A DNA stretch of 64,000 nt from Proteus vulgaris (GCA_901472505.1 LR590468.1:806001-870000), one strand, 5' to 3'; counted from the first letter of the stretch, positions 29,556 through 39,262 are shown. Numbers and translations: made by a program. The notes: a model not told the origin generated them from the letters alone.

Positions 29556-30740
29556 TTATTTAGCATCATCCACAACTATCGCATGAGCGCCATCTTTGGC
29601 CTCATCGAGTGCTTGTTTTATTGTATCAGCGTGGGCAAGCACTACCCCTAAACGACGAGAGCCCGCAATTTCAGGCTTAGCGAAAAGGCGGATCTGGCGA
29701 TTCGCTTTTAATGCTTTTTCAATACCGGAATAGATAATATTTGTACTATAAAGCGCTGGTAGAATAACTGCTGAAGCACAATTACCTAATTGTCTAATCC
29801 CCCCAATGGGATAACCTAAAAAAGCACGGACATGAAGCGCAAACTCTGATAAGTCCTGTGAAATGAGTGTCACTAATCCCGTATCATGAGGACGAGGAGA
29901 GACTTCATTAAAAAATACTTCATCGCCCTGCACAAATAATTCCACACCAAATAAACCATAACCACCTAAGTTCTCAACTATTTTGCTCGCGATATTCTTT
30001 GCTTTAGCAAGTGCAATATCACTCATTTTTTGAGGTTGCCATGATTCACGATAATCTCCTTTTTCTTGTCGATGACCAATTGGAGCACAAAAATGAATGC
30101 CATCGACAGCATGAATAGTAAGTAAGGTTATCTCAAAATCAAAGGGGATCATTTTTTCAACAATAACCCGTCCTTTCCCTGCTCTACCGCCTTCTTGCGA
30201 ATAAGCCCAAGCATGAGCTAAATCATTTTGGTTACAAATAACACTTTGCCCTTTACCTGATGAACTCATAACAGGTTTGACAATACAAGGAAAACCTATT
30301 TCTAAAGCAGCTTTTTTAAAACTCACTTCATCATCAACAAATTGATAATTTGAGGTCGGTAAAAGTAGCGTTTCCGAAGCTAAACGACGGATCCCTTCTC
30401 TGTCCATCGTCAGTTTTACAGCACGCGCGCAAGGAACAATTTTTTGCCCTTTTTGTTCTAACTCAACCAGTAACGTTGTTGCAATAGCTTCAATTTCTGG
30501 AACAATAAAATCAGGTTGCTCTTGTTCAATAACTAGCTTTAATGCATTGCTATCAAGCATATTTACAACATAATGACGATGTGCGACATGCATGGCTGGT
30601 GCATTGGAATAGCGATCAACCGCAATAACTTCAACGCCTAAGCGTTGACACTCTATAGCGACTTCTTTACCTAACTCACCTGCCCCTAATAACATCACTT
30701 TTGTTGCATTTGCAGTAAGAGCCGTACCCAGCACAGTCAT
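29556..30740 (-). CDS. purT: formate-dependent phosphoribosylglycinamide formyltransferase 2
   Basis: ATP-grasp enzyme of purine synthesis that forms FGAR from GAR, formate and ATP, the folate-free alternative to PurN; 394 residues (E. coli 392). The N-terminal GAGELGKEV nucleotide segment, ATP-grasp SSSGKGQSV and the metal-site region [12 protein letters not shown] are clear. A PurR box stands upstream. Converges with the ModA-like gene. Confidence 0.96.
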   Translation of the reverse strand: MTVLGTALTANATKVMLLGAGELGKEVAIECQRLGVEVIAVDRYSNAPAMHVAHRHYVVNMLDSNALKLVIEQEQPDFIVPEIEAIATTLLVELEQKGQKIVPCARAVKLTMDREGIRRLASETLLLPTSNYQFVDDEVSFKKAALEIGFPCIVKPVMSSSGKGQSVICNQNDLAHAWAYSQEGGRAGKGRVIVEKMIPFDFEITLLTIHAVDGIHFCAPIGHRQEKGDYRESWQPQKMSDIALAKAKNIASKIVENLGGYGLFGVELFVQGDEVFFNEVSPRPHDTGLVTLISQDLSEFALHVRAFLGYPIGGIRQLGNCASAVILPALYSTNIIYSGIEKALKANRQIRLFAKPEIAGSRRLGVVLAHADTIKQALDEAKDGAHAIVVDDAK

Positions 30741-30773
30741 TATCTATCCTCACCATTAATAAAAATTGCAATA

Positions 30774-30789
30774 ACGCAAACGATTGCTT
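30774..30789. promoter_or_regulatory. PurR operator upstream of purT
   Basis: ACGCAAACGATTGCTT matches the PurR box (ACGCAAACGNTTNCNT) and lies 34 bases upstream of the purT start codon, where repression by PurR with hypoxanthine or guanine is expected. Confidence 0.85.
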
Positions 30790-30863
30790 TTATATAGCAT
30801 AACGGATTTTACGTGATAGAAAAATAGTCAGACAAAAAAATAATCAAACAAAAAAGTGAAAAA

Positions 30864-31775
30864 TCACAATGTTTGACTACGTTTCCCTTTTTGGATTTTT
30901 AGATAATTAAGACGTTTTCGGATCAGTGCAAGAATACAGCATAAAAGTCCCAACCAAATCAGAGAAAAACTGACACCTTTAACTTCATCAAAAGCTTCAT
31001 GAAATAAGAAAACAGCCAGTAAAAATTGAATAGTAGGTTCTATATATTGTGCTAATCCAATGACTGTTAACGTCGTTCGTTTCACTGCTGCTGTAAAAAA
31101 TAATAATGGTAATATTGTAACCGGTGCTGTTAAAACATAATAAAAACGAGTCAAATTATCAGCTGAAGGAAGTGCACTTTTATCTGTTATAAAAAACCAA
31201 ACAGTCACACCTATTGCTAATGGCATCAACCAGAGCGTTTCCATAAATAAAGACGTTATTACATCAAAACGAATAAACTTACGAATTAGCCCATATACAG
31301 CAAATGCACCTCCCATCATAATAGCTAAAATAGGTAACTCACCATACATCCACAACTGATATCCCACACCCGCACAAATTAAGGTAACAGCCCATTTTTC
31401 TGCTGGATTAAGCTTTTCTTTAAGAAATATCACACCTAATAAAATCGAGAAAAGAGGATTAATAAAATACCCCAAGCTCGCTTCTAATACTTGTTGATGT
31501 GTTAATGCATAAGTAAACGTACACCAAGAAACCGCCATAGCCATTGAACTAAATAAACACATAAAAACAGAACGTTTATCCTGGAAAATCGCGCGCCATT
31601 GAGTTCTATTCTTAATAAAAAGTCGTACCAGCAATAATAAAGGAATAGACCAAATTAAACGCTGAGCTAACATTTCTAACGGTTGAGCGCCGGGTAAAAG
31701 CCGATAAAACAGAGGTGTGATCCCCCAAAGAATATAAGAAAAAATGGCTAATACTGCCCCCGATTGAGCCCACAT
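30864..31775 (-). CDS. rarD: EamA-family transporter RarD
   Basis: Inner-membrane drug/metabolite transporter of 303 residues with ten predicted helices in two EamA repeats. The N-terminus has the RarD features ILWGITPLFYRLL and MLAQRLIWSIPLL, with LEASLGYFINPLFS in the middle and LAQYIEPTIQFLLAV near the end. The chloramphenicol-sensitive name comes from Pseudomonas; the transported compound is unknown. It stands alone between purT and the fructokinase. Confidence 0.88.
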   Translation of the reverse strand: MWAQSGAVLAIFSYILWGITPLFYRLLPGAQPLEMLAQRLIWSIPLLLLVRLFIKNRTQWRAIFQDKRSVFMCLFSSMAMAVSWCTFTYALTHQQVLEASLGYFINPLFSILLGVIFLKEKLNPAEKWAVTLICAGVGYQLWMYGELPILAIMMGGAFAVYGLIRKFIRFDVITSLFMETLWLMPLAIGVTVWFFITDKSALPSADNLTRFYYVLTAPVTILPLLFFTAAVKRTTLTVIGLAQYIEPTIQFLLAVFLFHEAFDEVKGVSFSLIWLGLLCCILALIRKRLNYLKIQKGKRSQTL

Positions 31776-31889
31776 TTAATATTCCATTAATAAAAGTCGA
31801 TATGATTTAATATCATACGCTTAAAATAGATAAAACAATATGATCAGCATCGCTGATTGATTAAACATCCGCCCTACCGCATAGAAGAT

Positions 31890-31938
31890 ATAAAAAACGC
31901 CATTAATAACCACTTCGAAAAAAGTAATTATTAATGGC
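31890..31938 (-). terminator. terminator of the fructokinase gene
   Basis: GCCATTAATAA (31899-31909) pairs perfectly with TTATTAATGGC (31928-31938) and is followed on the minus strand by a T-rich GTTTTTTATA. It ends the transcript about 65 bases after the stop. Confidence 0.7.
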
Positions 31939-32001
31939 GAGAAAGAAAATACGATTAAGGAAAACCACTGTAAACCGCAACCAGAAAAAATCAGTACGTT
32001 G

Positions 32002-32949
32002 TTAGAAAATGTCCCTGACATGTAAAGGTGGTTGTTGCTGAACAAAATCCTGTAATTTTTTACGACTCGGTGCAGCGGCTATTGCCCCTTTTTGAGTTGT
32101 CGCTAAAGCGCCACAAGCAGCTGCTTGCGTCACTATTTTTGATAAGTATTGTTCATCTTCAGCAAAACCATATTCAGCAAGTGCGGCTAACAAACCAGAC
32201 ATAAAAGCATCACCCGCCCCAGTTGTATCTATACATTCAACGGTAAAGGCACTAAATGCGACCTGAGTGTTTGGAGTTAACACTAAACATCCTTTAGAGC
32301 CTTGTGTGATCACTTTTAAACGCGCAGGATAACCTTCTAATTTTTTTAGTGCATGATCCAATGTTACTTCTTGAGTCATCCACGTAAGTTCATCTTCCGA
32401 TAGTTTCAAGATATCGGCTTTATGTGCATAATCATCGATAACTTTGCGCATTTCTTCGTGATCACGCCACATTTGAGGACGTAAGTTAATATCAAAACTT
32501 AACAATGAATCTGTCTCTTTAATGCGATTGATTGCTGTATCCAAGGTTGAGCGACAAATAGGATTCACTAATGCCAAAGAACAAAAATGCAAAATATCTT
32601 TTTCGAATATTGGTAATGACTTTTCTGTTAAAAATTGATCAGCGGATTCGGCAACTAAAAAGGTGAAATCACGCTCACCATTTTCTTGTAAAGAAACAAG
32701 AACAGTACTGGTTCGGTGAAACTCATCAAACTCCATTGCACGAGTATCAACCCCCAAATCAAACAATGTTTTTTGCATAAAATGGCCGAACGCATCTTCC
32801 CCAACACGTCCAATAAAACCACTTTGTTGACCAAGCTTGGCTACACCAGTAGCAACATTAACTGGAGCACCACCTGCACACGCCTCATATTGCATATTTT
32901 GTAATGGGATCAGGTCAACAACAGCATCACCTAAAGACCAGACTTTCAT
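32002..32949 (-). CDS. PfkB-family sugar kinase, probable fructokinase
   Basis: Cytoplasmic carbohydrate kinase of 315 residues. The N-terminal PfkB signature GGAPVNVATGVAKLGQQSGF and the C-terminal DTTGAGDAFMSGLLAAL, with catalytic Asp, fit the ScrK/CscK fructokinase group. I place the start at MKVWSLGDAV (32949), with a GGAG site 7 bases upstream, rather than at the longer open frame. No sucrose transporter or hydrolase gene is nearby. A decayed LacI-type repressor lies directly upstream on the same strand, so this looks like the survivor of a sugar operon. Exact substrate uncertain. Confidence 0.85.
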   Translation of the reverse strand: MKVWSLGDAVVDLIPLQNMQYEACAGGAPVNVATGVAKLGQQSGFIGRVGEDAFGHFMQKTLFDLGVDTRAMEFDEFHRTSTVLVSLQENGERDFTFLVAESADQFLTEKSLPIFEKDILHFCSLALVNPICRSTLDTAINRIKETDSLLSFDINLRPQMWRDHEEMRKVIDDYAHKADILKLSEDELTWMTQEVTLDHALKKLEGYPARLKVITQGSKGCLVLTPNTQVAFSAFTVECIDTTGAGDAFMSGLLAALAEYGFAEDEQYLSKIVTQAAACGALATTQKGAIAAAPSRKKLQDFVQQQPPLHVRDIF

Positions 32950-32989
32950 AATCTCTCCTGAAGATAAGCATTTATTTTTCTTCACTATA

Positions 32990-33374
32990 TTCTGTTTTTA
33001 TCACAATTCATAACGATTAAAGGAAGATATTGCACATCAATCCATACTAATAACACCTCTATAAGTGAGTGCCTGGATTTCTTCTCCATTAATCAAGAAA
33101 AGGAATGTGTAATTGTCTTTTCACCACAAGACACATGTTTTTTACCTTTTTGCTATGAGTGATGAAGTAACGTTGTTATCAGGTAAATAGTCGCGGTTAA
33201 ATAGCATCGACTACTTAAAAAAATACTAGTGCTATCTCGATGACTAAACATAATTTTAACAGAACGTCGTGTTCAGCTAATTAGCAAGGTAATTGAATCG
33301 TTGTTAATAGCGAATAAAACAGCACTCCATCATATTGCCATATCCTAAAACAGCAACCAGATCCAGATATAGAA
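32990..33374. other. gene-free DNA with no intact open frame
   Basis: This stretch has no usable coding frame. It must hold the fructokinase promoter next to 32990. The rest may be the eroded 3' part of the repressor pseudogene that follows, but I cannot align it with confidence. Confidence 0.4.
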
Positions 33375-33847
33375 TACGTAACCCCATTATAGTGTAGATA
33401 ATAGCGTCAAAACACTGATCTAAAAGTTACTAAAGGGTCTTTTTGTAACAATCCTGTGCCATCAGATTGACAACAAATGAACGCTCCCTAAATTTTCTTG
33501 TCATTCGATTAAGGGGGGGGATTATTTCAATAAGAAATGATATCTCTCTGGTATCTGTTTTCAAAACATCATCAATTGAAGAGACGTTGTGTCTCATCAT
33601 AAATTTTTCATGCAGAATAATCTGGAACATAGATACATTGATCAATAGTATTTTGATTAAATTTCAGTGTCTTTGGTATTAATAACGCAGGATTATTAAT
33701 CGCCTTTAAGACTATCATAAAAGAAATAGATTCAAGTCGGGCTACCTTTTTCAGTGATACCCCCCAGTATTGGATCGATGAAGTTATTAACAAGGTTAGA
33801 TATAAATAAAGTTCTATTTTACAAGAAGTAAAGTCAACCAAACACAA
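33375..33847 (-). pseudogene. decayed LacI-family sugar repressor
   Basis: Minus-strand fragments in shifted frames follow the order of a LacI/GalR repressor. First comes the DNA-binding segment SLKKVARLESISFMIVLKAI, then NNPALLIPKTL and IDQCIYVPDYSA with the hinge. An ARKI-like piece, RSFVVNLMAQD, and the effector-domain piece FDAIIYTIMGLR follow. Stops and frame shifts occur throughout and are not limited to homopolymers, so this is true decay, unlike the breaks elsewhere in the window. It lies upstream of and in line with the fructokinase gene, the place of a scrR-like regulator. The sugar it sensed is unknown. Confidence 0.7.
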
Positions 33848-34231
33848 AAGGAATTTTATTGTAACTAAATACTACGATTAAATTCGTTACCAATAAGCAC
33901 CTAAATATATTATTTTTTTACTTATTAACTGCGTTTAATATAGTTAAAATCACTTACGGTAAAAAACTTAGTTACAATTAATAATAGTTATCCGAAAATC
34001 CATTATAGAAATAAATTATTCTTATCTATAAAATACAAATATTGAAACAAAACAAAGTTCTGATATTTTATCTATAATATAATACAGAAGTATTAATCAT
34101 TTTTAATTTGATATATTCTGAATATGGCTCCGTTACGTGAATGTTACCCTACACAAAAAACTTATAAATTAGTCAAATTTCGTTACTTATTCACTTTTTA
34201 GTTAAGAGCTGAGTAAAACCAGGAGCAACAT

Positions 34232-34868
34232 ATGGAATCAATAATCCACTTAATCACTTTTGAAGATGACAGTACAAAAGTTCAACTTAAAGCTGTTCTT
34301 TCTTCTTTAGCAGCTAATGTGAAAACCTATTCAAATGAACAGGCTTTCTTGAAATACTATTTTTCTTCAACAAAAGGAGCGCATAAAGAGTGTATCATCA
34401 TTAATACAAAAAAACAGTGCTGCACCATCAATTGCACTGATTAAAGAACTCAACAAATTGAAAAACATCATCCCTGTTATTATTATTTCTGGGGATAGTT
34501 CCATTGAGAGTTGTCGTAGTGCATTTAAATCAGGCGCTTTTGAATATTTAACTCGCCCTTTGAATGTAAATGAGCTTCTTAATATTGTCTCTGAATCCTT
34601 TCTACATTATGAAAGTGAAGTAGAGCAATTTCGAACATATATATCTTTAAAAGATAAATTTGGTAAGTTATCAAATAGAGAAAAAGAAGTTATGGAGATG
34701 ATCCTTGAGGGAAATACGAGTAAAGAAGCGGCAGAAAAACTTTCGCTATCACCTCGTACTGTTGAAGTACATCGCTCAAATATGTATACAAAATTGAAAA
34801 TAAGATCACTACCACAATTGGTTCAAGAATATGATTTCTTTAAGAAATATGACTTAAAAGCTGGCTGA
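34232..34868 (+). CDS. orphan LuxR/FixJ-type regulator with degenerate receiver domain (one homopolymer frame break)
   Basis: Cytoplasmic DNA-binding regulator of 211 residues after correcting the A-run 34408-34414 (one too many). Residues about 1-120 have the receiver fold: acidic EDDS near residue 10 and PVIIISGDSS in strand 4. The phospho-acceptor strand reads CIIINT, with Asn where Asp is expected, and the Lys of strand 5 is Arg (LTRPL). Residues about 145-205 are a GerE/LuxR helix-turn-helix: LSNREKEVMEMILEGNTSKE and SPRTVEVHRSNMYTKL. No histidine kinase is nearby. It is flanked by long AT-rich DNA. Phosphorylation-independent action is inferred. Target genes unknown. Confidence 0.78.
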
Positions 34869-35047
34869 TTTACTCATGTGAATTTTATTTATCAATAGGT
34901 TTAATATCTACGATATAACGATATAGCCTGTTCAATTTTCATTATTTTCTATTAATGAGAGAAAACTGTACTTCTAAAAACATTCTATTTTGGATGATTT
35001 GTACCTAATATGGGAATAATTAATACGTTAGACTCCATTCTACGATA

Positions 35048-35085
35048 GAAGGGGCGGCAACTTATTTTGATGCCACCCTTTCATT
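35048..35085 (+). terminator. terminator after the orphan regulator
   Basis: GAAGGGGCGGCA pairs with TGCCACCCTTTC (one mismatch) across a short loop, in an otherwise very AT-rich stretch about 180 bases after the regulator's stop. Confidence 0.6.
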
Positions 35086-35089
35086 AGTG

Positions 35090-35810
35090 TTCGCTTAATT
35101 TCAATTTAAAACACTTGTATATTTTATTCTCATAATCGCTATTATTAATAACTATAATCACTGTTTTTTATTAATAATAGTAATATAAGAATAGATGAAG
35201 CATTTCATTTGATATAAATCATTTTTTACTTTTTATAAATATGAATCTTCTCATTTTTAATTCTTATTATTCTTTATTCTTATTTCACGAAGAAAATTAT
35301 TAACGATTAAAAAATAATACAAAAGAAATCCTTGTCTCTTTTTTTATGTTCATTTAAAGATTTTTTATGCGATTTTATTTTTGACTTAAACAAAATTTTT
35401 TTAATAAGAAAATTCTAACTAGTGTGTTTTAATTACCGTCATTTTAGCAGTAAAATAAGAAATAATAATTATTATTACCCTTTATACTCCCTCTTACTTA
35501 AGAAATTTATTCTCTTTATAGTTTAATTAATGTAATACATTATTTATCATTTCTACTTAATAATACTCCAATAAAGATTATCATTAAATGATCTCTCAAG
35601 GTAAGTATAACCTCTTATCATGGGATAAGTATTAACCCTTAGAAAAGTAAATATTTATTGATAATTTATGTATAGTCTTAATTTGATTATTAAATATGGA
35701 ATAAATTCGTATCTTTGAAATATAAGATAAACTTATACGTTTTTTCTTATTCTCACTTTGAACAAATAGTCTTATGCTATATCCACCTAACTCGCTTTTT
35801 TACAAAAAAA
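35090..35810. other. 720-base extremely AT-rich intergenic DNA
   Basis: No convincing gene or RNA is seen. The tract is mostly A and T with many short T- and A-runs. It must contain the promoter of the lipid-synthesis genes that start at 35811. Such DNA is typical of H-NS-bound regions, which is inference. Confidence 0.5.
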
Positions 35811-36473
35811 ATGAATAACCAAGATAAAAATCGCCGTCCTATAAAAGCAAGACAAACAAACTGGGCAACAAAATGTAGTCGCTACTTACAGCAAAAAGGA
35901 GCAACACCCAATGGTATTTCGGTGTTTAGCATTATATTTGCATTACTTGCTAGCTTATTACTCTTCTTTGCCCTTTCTTATTCTCATGGTCTATTACGCT
36001 CATTTTTGTTGATCTTTGGTGCATTAATGATCCAAGGTCGTCTTATTTGTAATTTATTAGATGGTATGGTTGCTGTTGAAGGCGGAATGAAAAGCCCTGT
36101 TGGGGCTGTTTATAACGAATTACCAGACAGAATTGCAGATACTCTGATTATTTTAGGTGTGGGCTATGGATTATCCGCTGACTTTTCGATGGCGATAACT
36201 TTAGGCTGGGTAGGTGCGTTTTTTGCGGTCATGACCGCTTATGTTCGAGTATTAGGTGGAAGCTGTGGATTAGATCAACACTTTACAGGCCCCATGGCGA
36301 AACAACATCGAATGGCTTTACTCACTTCGGTTGCTGTTATTGCCGCTTTGATTCCTAACCTTTGGGGAATATGGCTCTTTTTTATTGCATTATGGATTAT
36401 TATTTTAGGTTCAACACTTACTACAATTTTCAGAACCCGTCGAATTTTACGGGATTTAGCACAAGGTGCCTAA
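35811..36473 (+). CDS. CDP-alcohol phosphatidyltransferase, YnbA-like
   Basis: Inner-membrane enzyme of the class that joins a CDP-lipid to an alcohol head group; 220 residues from MNNQDKNRRPIKARQTNW, with about six helices. The signature region is LLDGMVAVEGGMKSPVGAVY followed by NELPDR. Against the classical pattern D-x2-DG-x2-AR-x8-G-x3-D-x3-D, the first Asp is Asn, Arg is Val and one Asp is Asn, so this is a divergent branch resembling E. coli YnbA. Head-group specificity is unknown. First gene of a tight three-gene set with an acyltransferase and a CdsA-like enzyme. Confidence 0.82.
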   Translation: MNNQDKNRRPIKARQTNWATKCSRYLQQKGATPNGISVFSIIFALLASLLLFFALSYSHGLLRSFLLIFGALMIQGRLICNLLDGMVAVEGGMKSPVGAVYNELPDRIADTLIILGVGYGLSADFSMAITLGWVGAFFAVMTAYVRVLGGSCGLDQHFTGPMAKQHRMALLTSVAVIAALIPNLWGIWLFFIALWIIILGSTLTTIFRTRRILRDLAQGA

Positions 36474-36483
36474 TTAATGAAAA

Positions 36484-37200
36484 ATGGAAAACTTGCCTTT
36501 AGACGCAAAAGTGGTCTCATCTGTATTAGTTTCTATCTGCCGTTTTCTAACTGGAATTCGTGCAAAACAGACCTCTCCCATTGCGAAGGATACACCTTGT
36601 ATTTATTACGCTAACCACTCTAGCCATCTTGATGGCTTAGTCATTTGGTCTTGTCTTACACCCAATATTCGCCCTTATGTACATCCCGTTGCAGCTGAAG
36701 ATTACTGGAATAAAAATCGCCTACGACGTTATTTATCTCGCCGTATTTTTAGAGCGATCCTTATTCCTCGTCATGCGACTAAAATGAATTTCACAGAAGA
36801 AAATAGCCAAGATGAAAAGATACCTAACCAAATAATGGACAGAAACACATCATCAACGTCGAATAAAGTCAATGCATTGGCTATCATGCAAGATATTTTA
36901 GATCAAGGTGAATCCCTAATTATTTTCCCTGAAGGCACAAGGGGCAATGGCGAATCTATTCAAGATTTTAAAGCAGGTCTTTGGCATCTTTCTCGTAAAA
37001 ATCCCAATGTTCAATTAGTCCCTATTTATCTTGAAAACTTAAATCGAGTACTCCCGAAAGGTTCTCACTTAGTTGTTCCTGTTATTTGCAGTGCCATTTT
37101 TGGTGCCCCCATAGCATCCACTCATGAAAATGAAAGTAAACAAGAGTTTCTGATAAGAGCAAAAAGTGCATTAGAGGAGTTACACAATGGAACGTATTAA
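36484..37200 (+). CDS. PlsC-family 1-acyl-glycerol-3-phosphate acyltransferase
   Basis: Membrane-associated acyltransferase of 238 residues. Motif I NHSSHLDG (the HxxxxD pair) is near residue 41. RAILIPR stands for motif II, FPEGTRG for motif III and VPIYLEN for motif IV. The stretch between motifs II and III holds a polar insertion (NSQDEKIPNQIMDRNTSS) not usual in PlsC. It starts 10 bases after the phosphatidyltransferase and its end overlaps the CdsA-like gene by 14 bases, indicating coupled expression. It would supply phosphatidic acid or a related acylated product; the exact acceptor is unknown. Confidence 0.85.
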   Translation: MENLPLDAKVVSSVLVSICRFLTGIRAKQTSPIAKDTPCIYYANHSSHLDGLVIWSCLTPNIRPYVHPVAAEDYWNKNRLRRYLSRRIFRAILIPRHATKMNFTEENSQDEKIPNQIMDRNTSSTSNKVNALAIMQDILDQGESLIIFPEGTRGNGESIQDFKAGLWHLSRKNPNVQLVPIYLENLNRVLPKGSHLVVPVICSAIFGAPIASTHENESKQEFLIRAKSALEELHNGTY

Positions 37201-38122
37201 TAATGAAGTCCTCTGGATATTTATCGGACTCTTCTCTTTCTTAATTGTTGCCAGCATCATTGGGGCTATTCTCGCAGCAATTAAAGGCCCTACCTCAACA
37301 ATTACTAACCTTAATTCAAGGATCAACGCTTGGTGGGTAATGTGTATTATTGCAGGCGTTGCAATCGGTATTGGTGTAATTGGCTCTGTCATACTGTTTA
37401 CAATTATTTCATGGCTTGCTCTTCGTGAACTCATTACATTAACCCCAACACACCGAGGCGATCATGAAGCATTATTTTGGTGCTTCTTCGTGATCTTGCC
37501 TATCCAATACGTTCTTGTTGGCGTGCAGTGGTATAATTTAATGGCTGTATTTATCCCTGTTTACGCTTTTTTATTAATCCCAACACGTATGGCGCTTTCC
37601 GGTGATACCCGCCATTTCTTAGAGCGTATGGCAAAAGTGCAATGGAGTGTGATGATAGCAATTTATTGCCTAAGTTATGCCCCCGCACTGTTAATGTTAC
37701 CAATCGAAGGTTTTGAAGGCCGTAATATCAACTTACTGCTCTTTTTAATGATAGTGGTACAAGTTTCTGATGTACTTCAATATGTCTTTGGTAAATTATT
37801 TGGCAAACATCCTATCGTGCCTAAATTAAGTCCAAATAAAACCATTGAAGGTTTTTTCGGTGGCATTATTTCCGCCAGCCTAATCGGAATGATGTTGTGG
37901 TGGGCAACACCTTTTTCATGGTGGGCAGCCTTTTTACTCTCTTTAGCGATTACATTGGCGGGTTTTGCAGGTGGCTTATGTATGTCGGCAATAAAAAGGG
38001 ACAGTGGCGTAAAAGATTTTGGCACAATGATAGAAGGTCATGGTGGTATGATGGATAGAATGGATTCCCTCTGTTTTGCAGCGCCTATTTTCTTCCATGT
38101 CATTCGCTATTTTTACGTTTAG
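37187..38122 (+). CDS. phosphatidate cytidylyltransferase, YnbB/CdsA-like
   Basis: Integral membrane enzyme of 311 residues with about eight helices that makes CDP-diacylglycerol from phosphatidic acid and CTP. The CdsA C-terminal signature is intact: SPNKTIEGFFGG and KRDSGVKDFGTMIEGHGGMMDRMDS. It is similar in size to E. coli YnbB (298) and is a second enzyme beside the essential CdsA that any enterobacterium must have elsewhere. With its two neighbours it completes a route from lysophosphatidate to a head-grouped lipid. Confidence 0.88.
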   Translation: MERINNEVLWIFIGLFSFLIVASIIGAILAAIKGPTSTITNLNSRINAWWVMCIIAGVAIGIGVIGSVILFTIISWLALRELITLTPTHRGDHEALFWCFFVILPIQYVLVGVQWYNLMAVFIPVYAFLLIPTRMALSGDTRHFLERMAKVQWSVMIAIYCLSYAPALLMLPIEGFEGRNINLLLFLMIVVQVSDVLQYVFGKLFGKHPIVPKLSPNKTIEGFFGGIISASLIGMMLWWATPFSWWAAFLLSLAITLAGFAGGLCMSAIKRDSGVKDFGTMIEGHGGMMDRMDSLCFAAPIFFHVIRYFYV

Positions 38123-38169
38123 TTCTACTTGGTTTAATCAAAAATAAACTAGCCCAATATAGACTAAAA

Positions 38170-38193
38170 TGCCGATATTAAAGCTATCGGCAT
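38170..38193 (+). terminator. terminator of the lipid-synthesis operon
   Basis: ATGCCGATA/TATCGGCAT stem (38170-38178 and 38185-38193) followed by a T-rich run. Confidence 0.72.
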
Positions 38194-38440
38194 TTGATAT
38201 TCTCTTTTTTCTCCATACCCATTTAATATCAATCATTGATTATCATTATATAAATTAAACATTTGTTTTAATTTTAGAGCAAAAATCAATATTATTTATA
38301 TTACATATAAATCAATAGATTAAATAAAATTATAGCAATTAAAGAGGTCTGATTTCTCTACTTTTTTATTTATAATGATAGCCTAGAAGACTGCTATCTT
38401 TTACCCTAGCGCCCCTTTTCATTTTAGATCCTTTATAATT
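38194..38440. other. AT-rich intergenic DNA before the CPBP gene
   Basis: No gene is seen. This stretch presumably holds the promoter of the protease gene at 38441. Confidence 0.4.
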
Positions 38441-39262
38441 ATGATCACTTGGTTACTTCTTGCTTTATCTTTGTCATTTTTGGGTTTTAATCGCACACTT
38501 GCACTTATTACACTTGCAGTTACAACACTTAGCGCATTTATAACAGGCATTATTGCATGGCAAACTTTACCAATTATCTTTAGTATTCTGTTACTAGCTC
38601 TTGCCTATTCCCGTTATAAAACACAACCACTGCTTCGGGCAATTATCATTCTTGCTCTTATTATTATTGCCAGTGGTTTAGCTTTTCACCTTATTCCTGG
38701 TTTTAACAATTTACGTTACCTTTCACATACCCCTATAGGAATAAAAAGCGTCCCTTTTTCGTTTTACTTCAATGCGGATAAAGCATTGTTGCCTTTTATT
38801 TTTCTCATTTTTATTCCTACCCTTTTTGTCTGTAATCCATTAAAAGAAGCGAATAAATTGCAATGGTTAATGTTGCTTATTGCAATCCCTGTATTATTAC
38901 TCGTTGCCGTAAAATTAGGGGGGTTAGCTATTGAGCTTCACTTACCACACTGGTTACCTGCATTTATTCTGGCAAACCTCTTTTTTGTCTCTCTTGCTGA
39001 AGAAGCATTATTTAGAGGTGTTATTCAACAAACCTTATCACGTTACCTTCCTCCTTATGTTGCTCTGTTAATAGCAGCCATTATTTTTGGCTTTGCACAC
39101 TTTGCTGGAGGGGTACTGTTGGTTATCTTCGCATCTCTCGCGGGGGTTATTTATGGCTTGGCTTGGATGTGGAGTGGTCGGATTTGGGTTTCAACTGCGT
39201 TTCATTTTACGCTTAATCTGACTCATCTACTCTTTTTTACTTACCCATTTAAAGTAGCTTAA
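38441..39262 (+). CDS. CPBP-family intramembrane glutamic endopeptidase
   Basis: Integral membrane protein of 273 residues with about eight helices. The Abi/CPBP motifs lie in the C-terminal half: EEALFRG (the EExxxR motif, residue about 187), FGFAHFAGG (FxxxH) and a late helix with FHFTLNLTH. Bacterial relatives take part in bacteriocin immunity, or in CAAX-type processing in eukaryotes. No bacteriocin or peptide gene is seen nearby, so its substrate is unknown. It is separated from the lipid operon by a terminator. Confidence 0.82.
   Translation: MITWLLLALSLSFLGFNRTLALITLAVTTLSAFITGIIAWQTLPIIFSILLLALAYSRYKTQPLLRAIIILALIIIASGLAFHLIPGFNNLRYLSHTPIGIKSVPFSFYFNADKALLPFIFLIFIPTLFVCNPLKEANKLQWLMLLIAIPVLLLVAVKLGGLAIELHLPHWLPAFILANLFFVSLAEEALFRGVIQQTLSRYLPPYVALLIAAIIFGFAHFAGGVLLVIFASLAGVIYGLAWMWSGRIWVSTAFHFTLNLTHLLFFTYPFKVA

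Noticed and set aside
31821..32045. A 74-codon hydrophobic minus-strand open frame after the fructokinase
   Set aside because: It starts inside the fructokinase gene in another frame, has no ribosome site and reads through the terminator stem, so it is chance.
33430..33682. Small open frames on both strands in this stretch taken as separate genes
   Set aside because: The minus-strand pieces are parts of the decayed LacI repressor; the plus-strand one is their shadow.
38170..38193. The GCCGATA/TATCGGC stem shared with the hairpin at 12545-12562, considered as a dispersed repeat
   Set aside because: Only seven bases per arm are shared and the loops and flanks differ; two simple terminators explain it.
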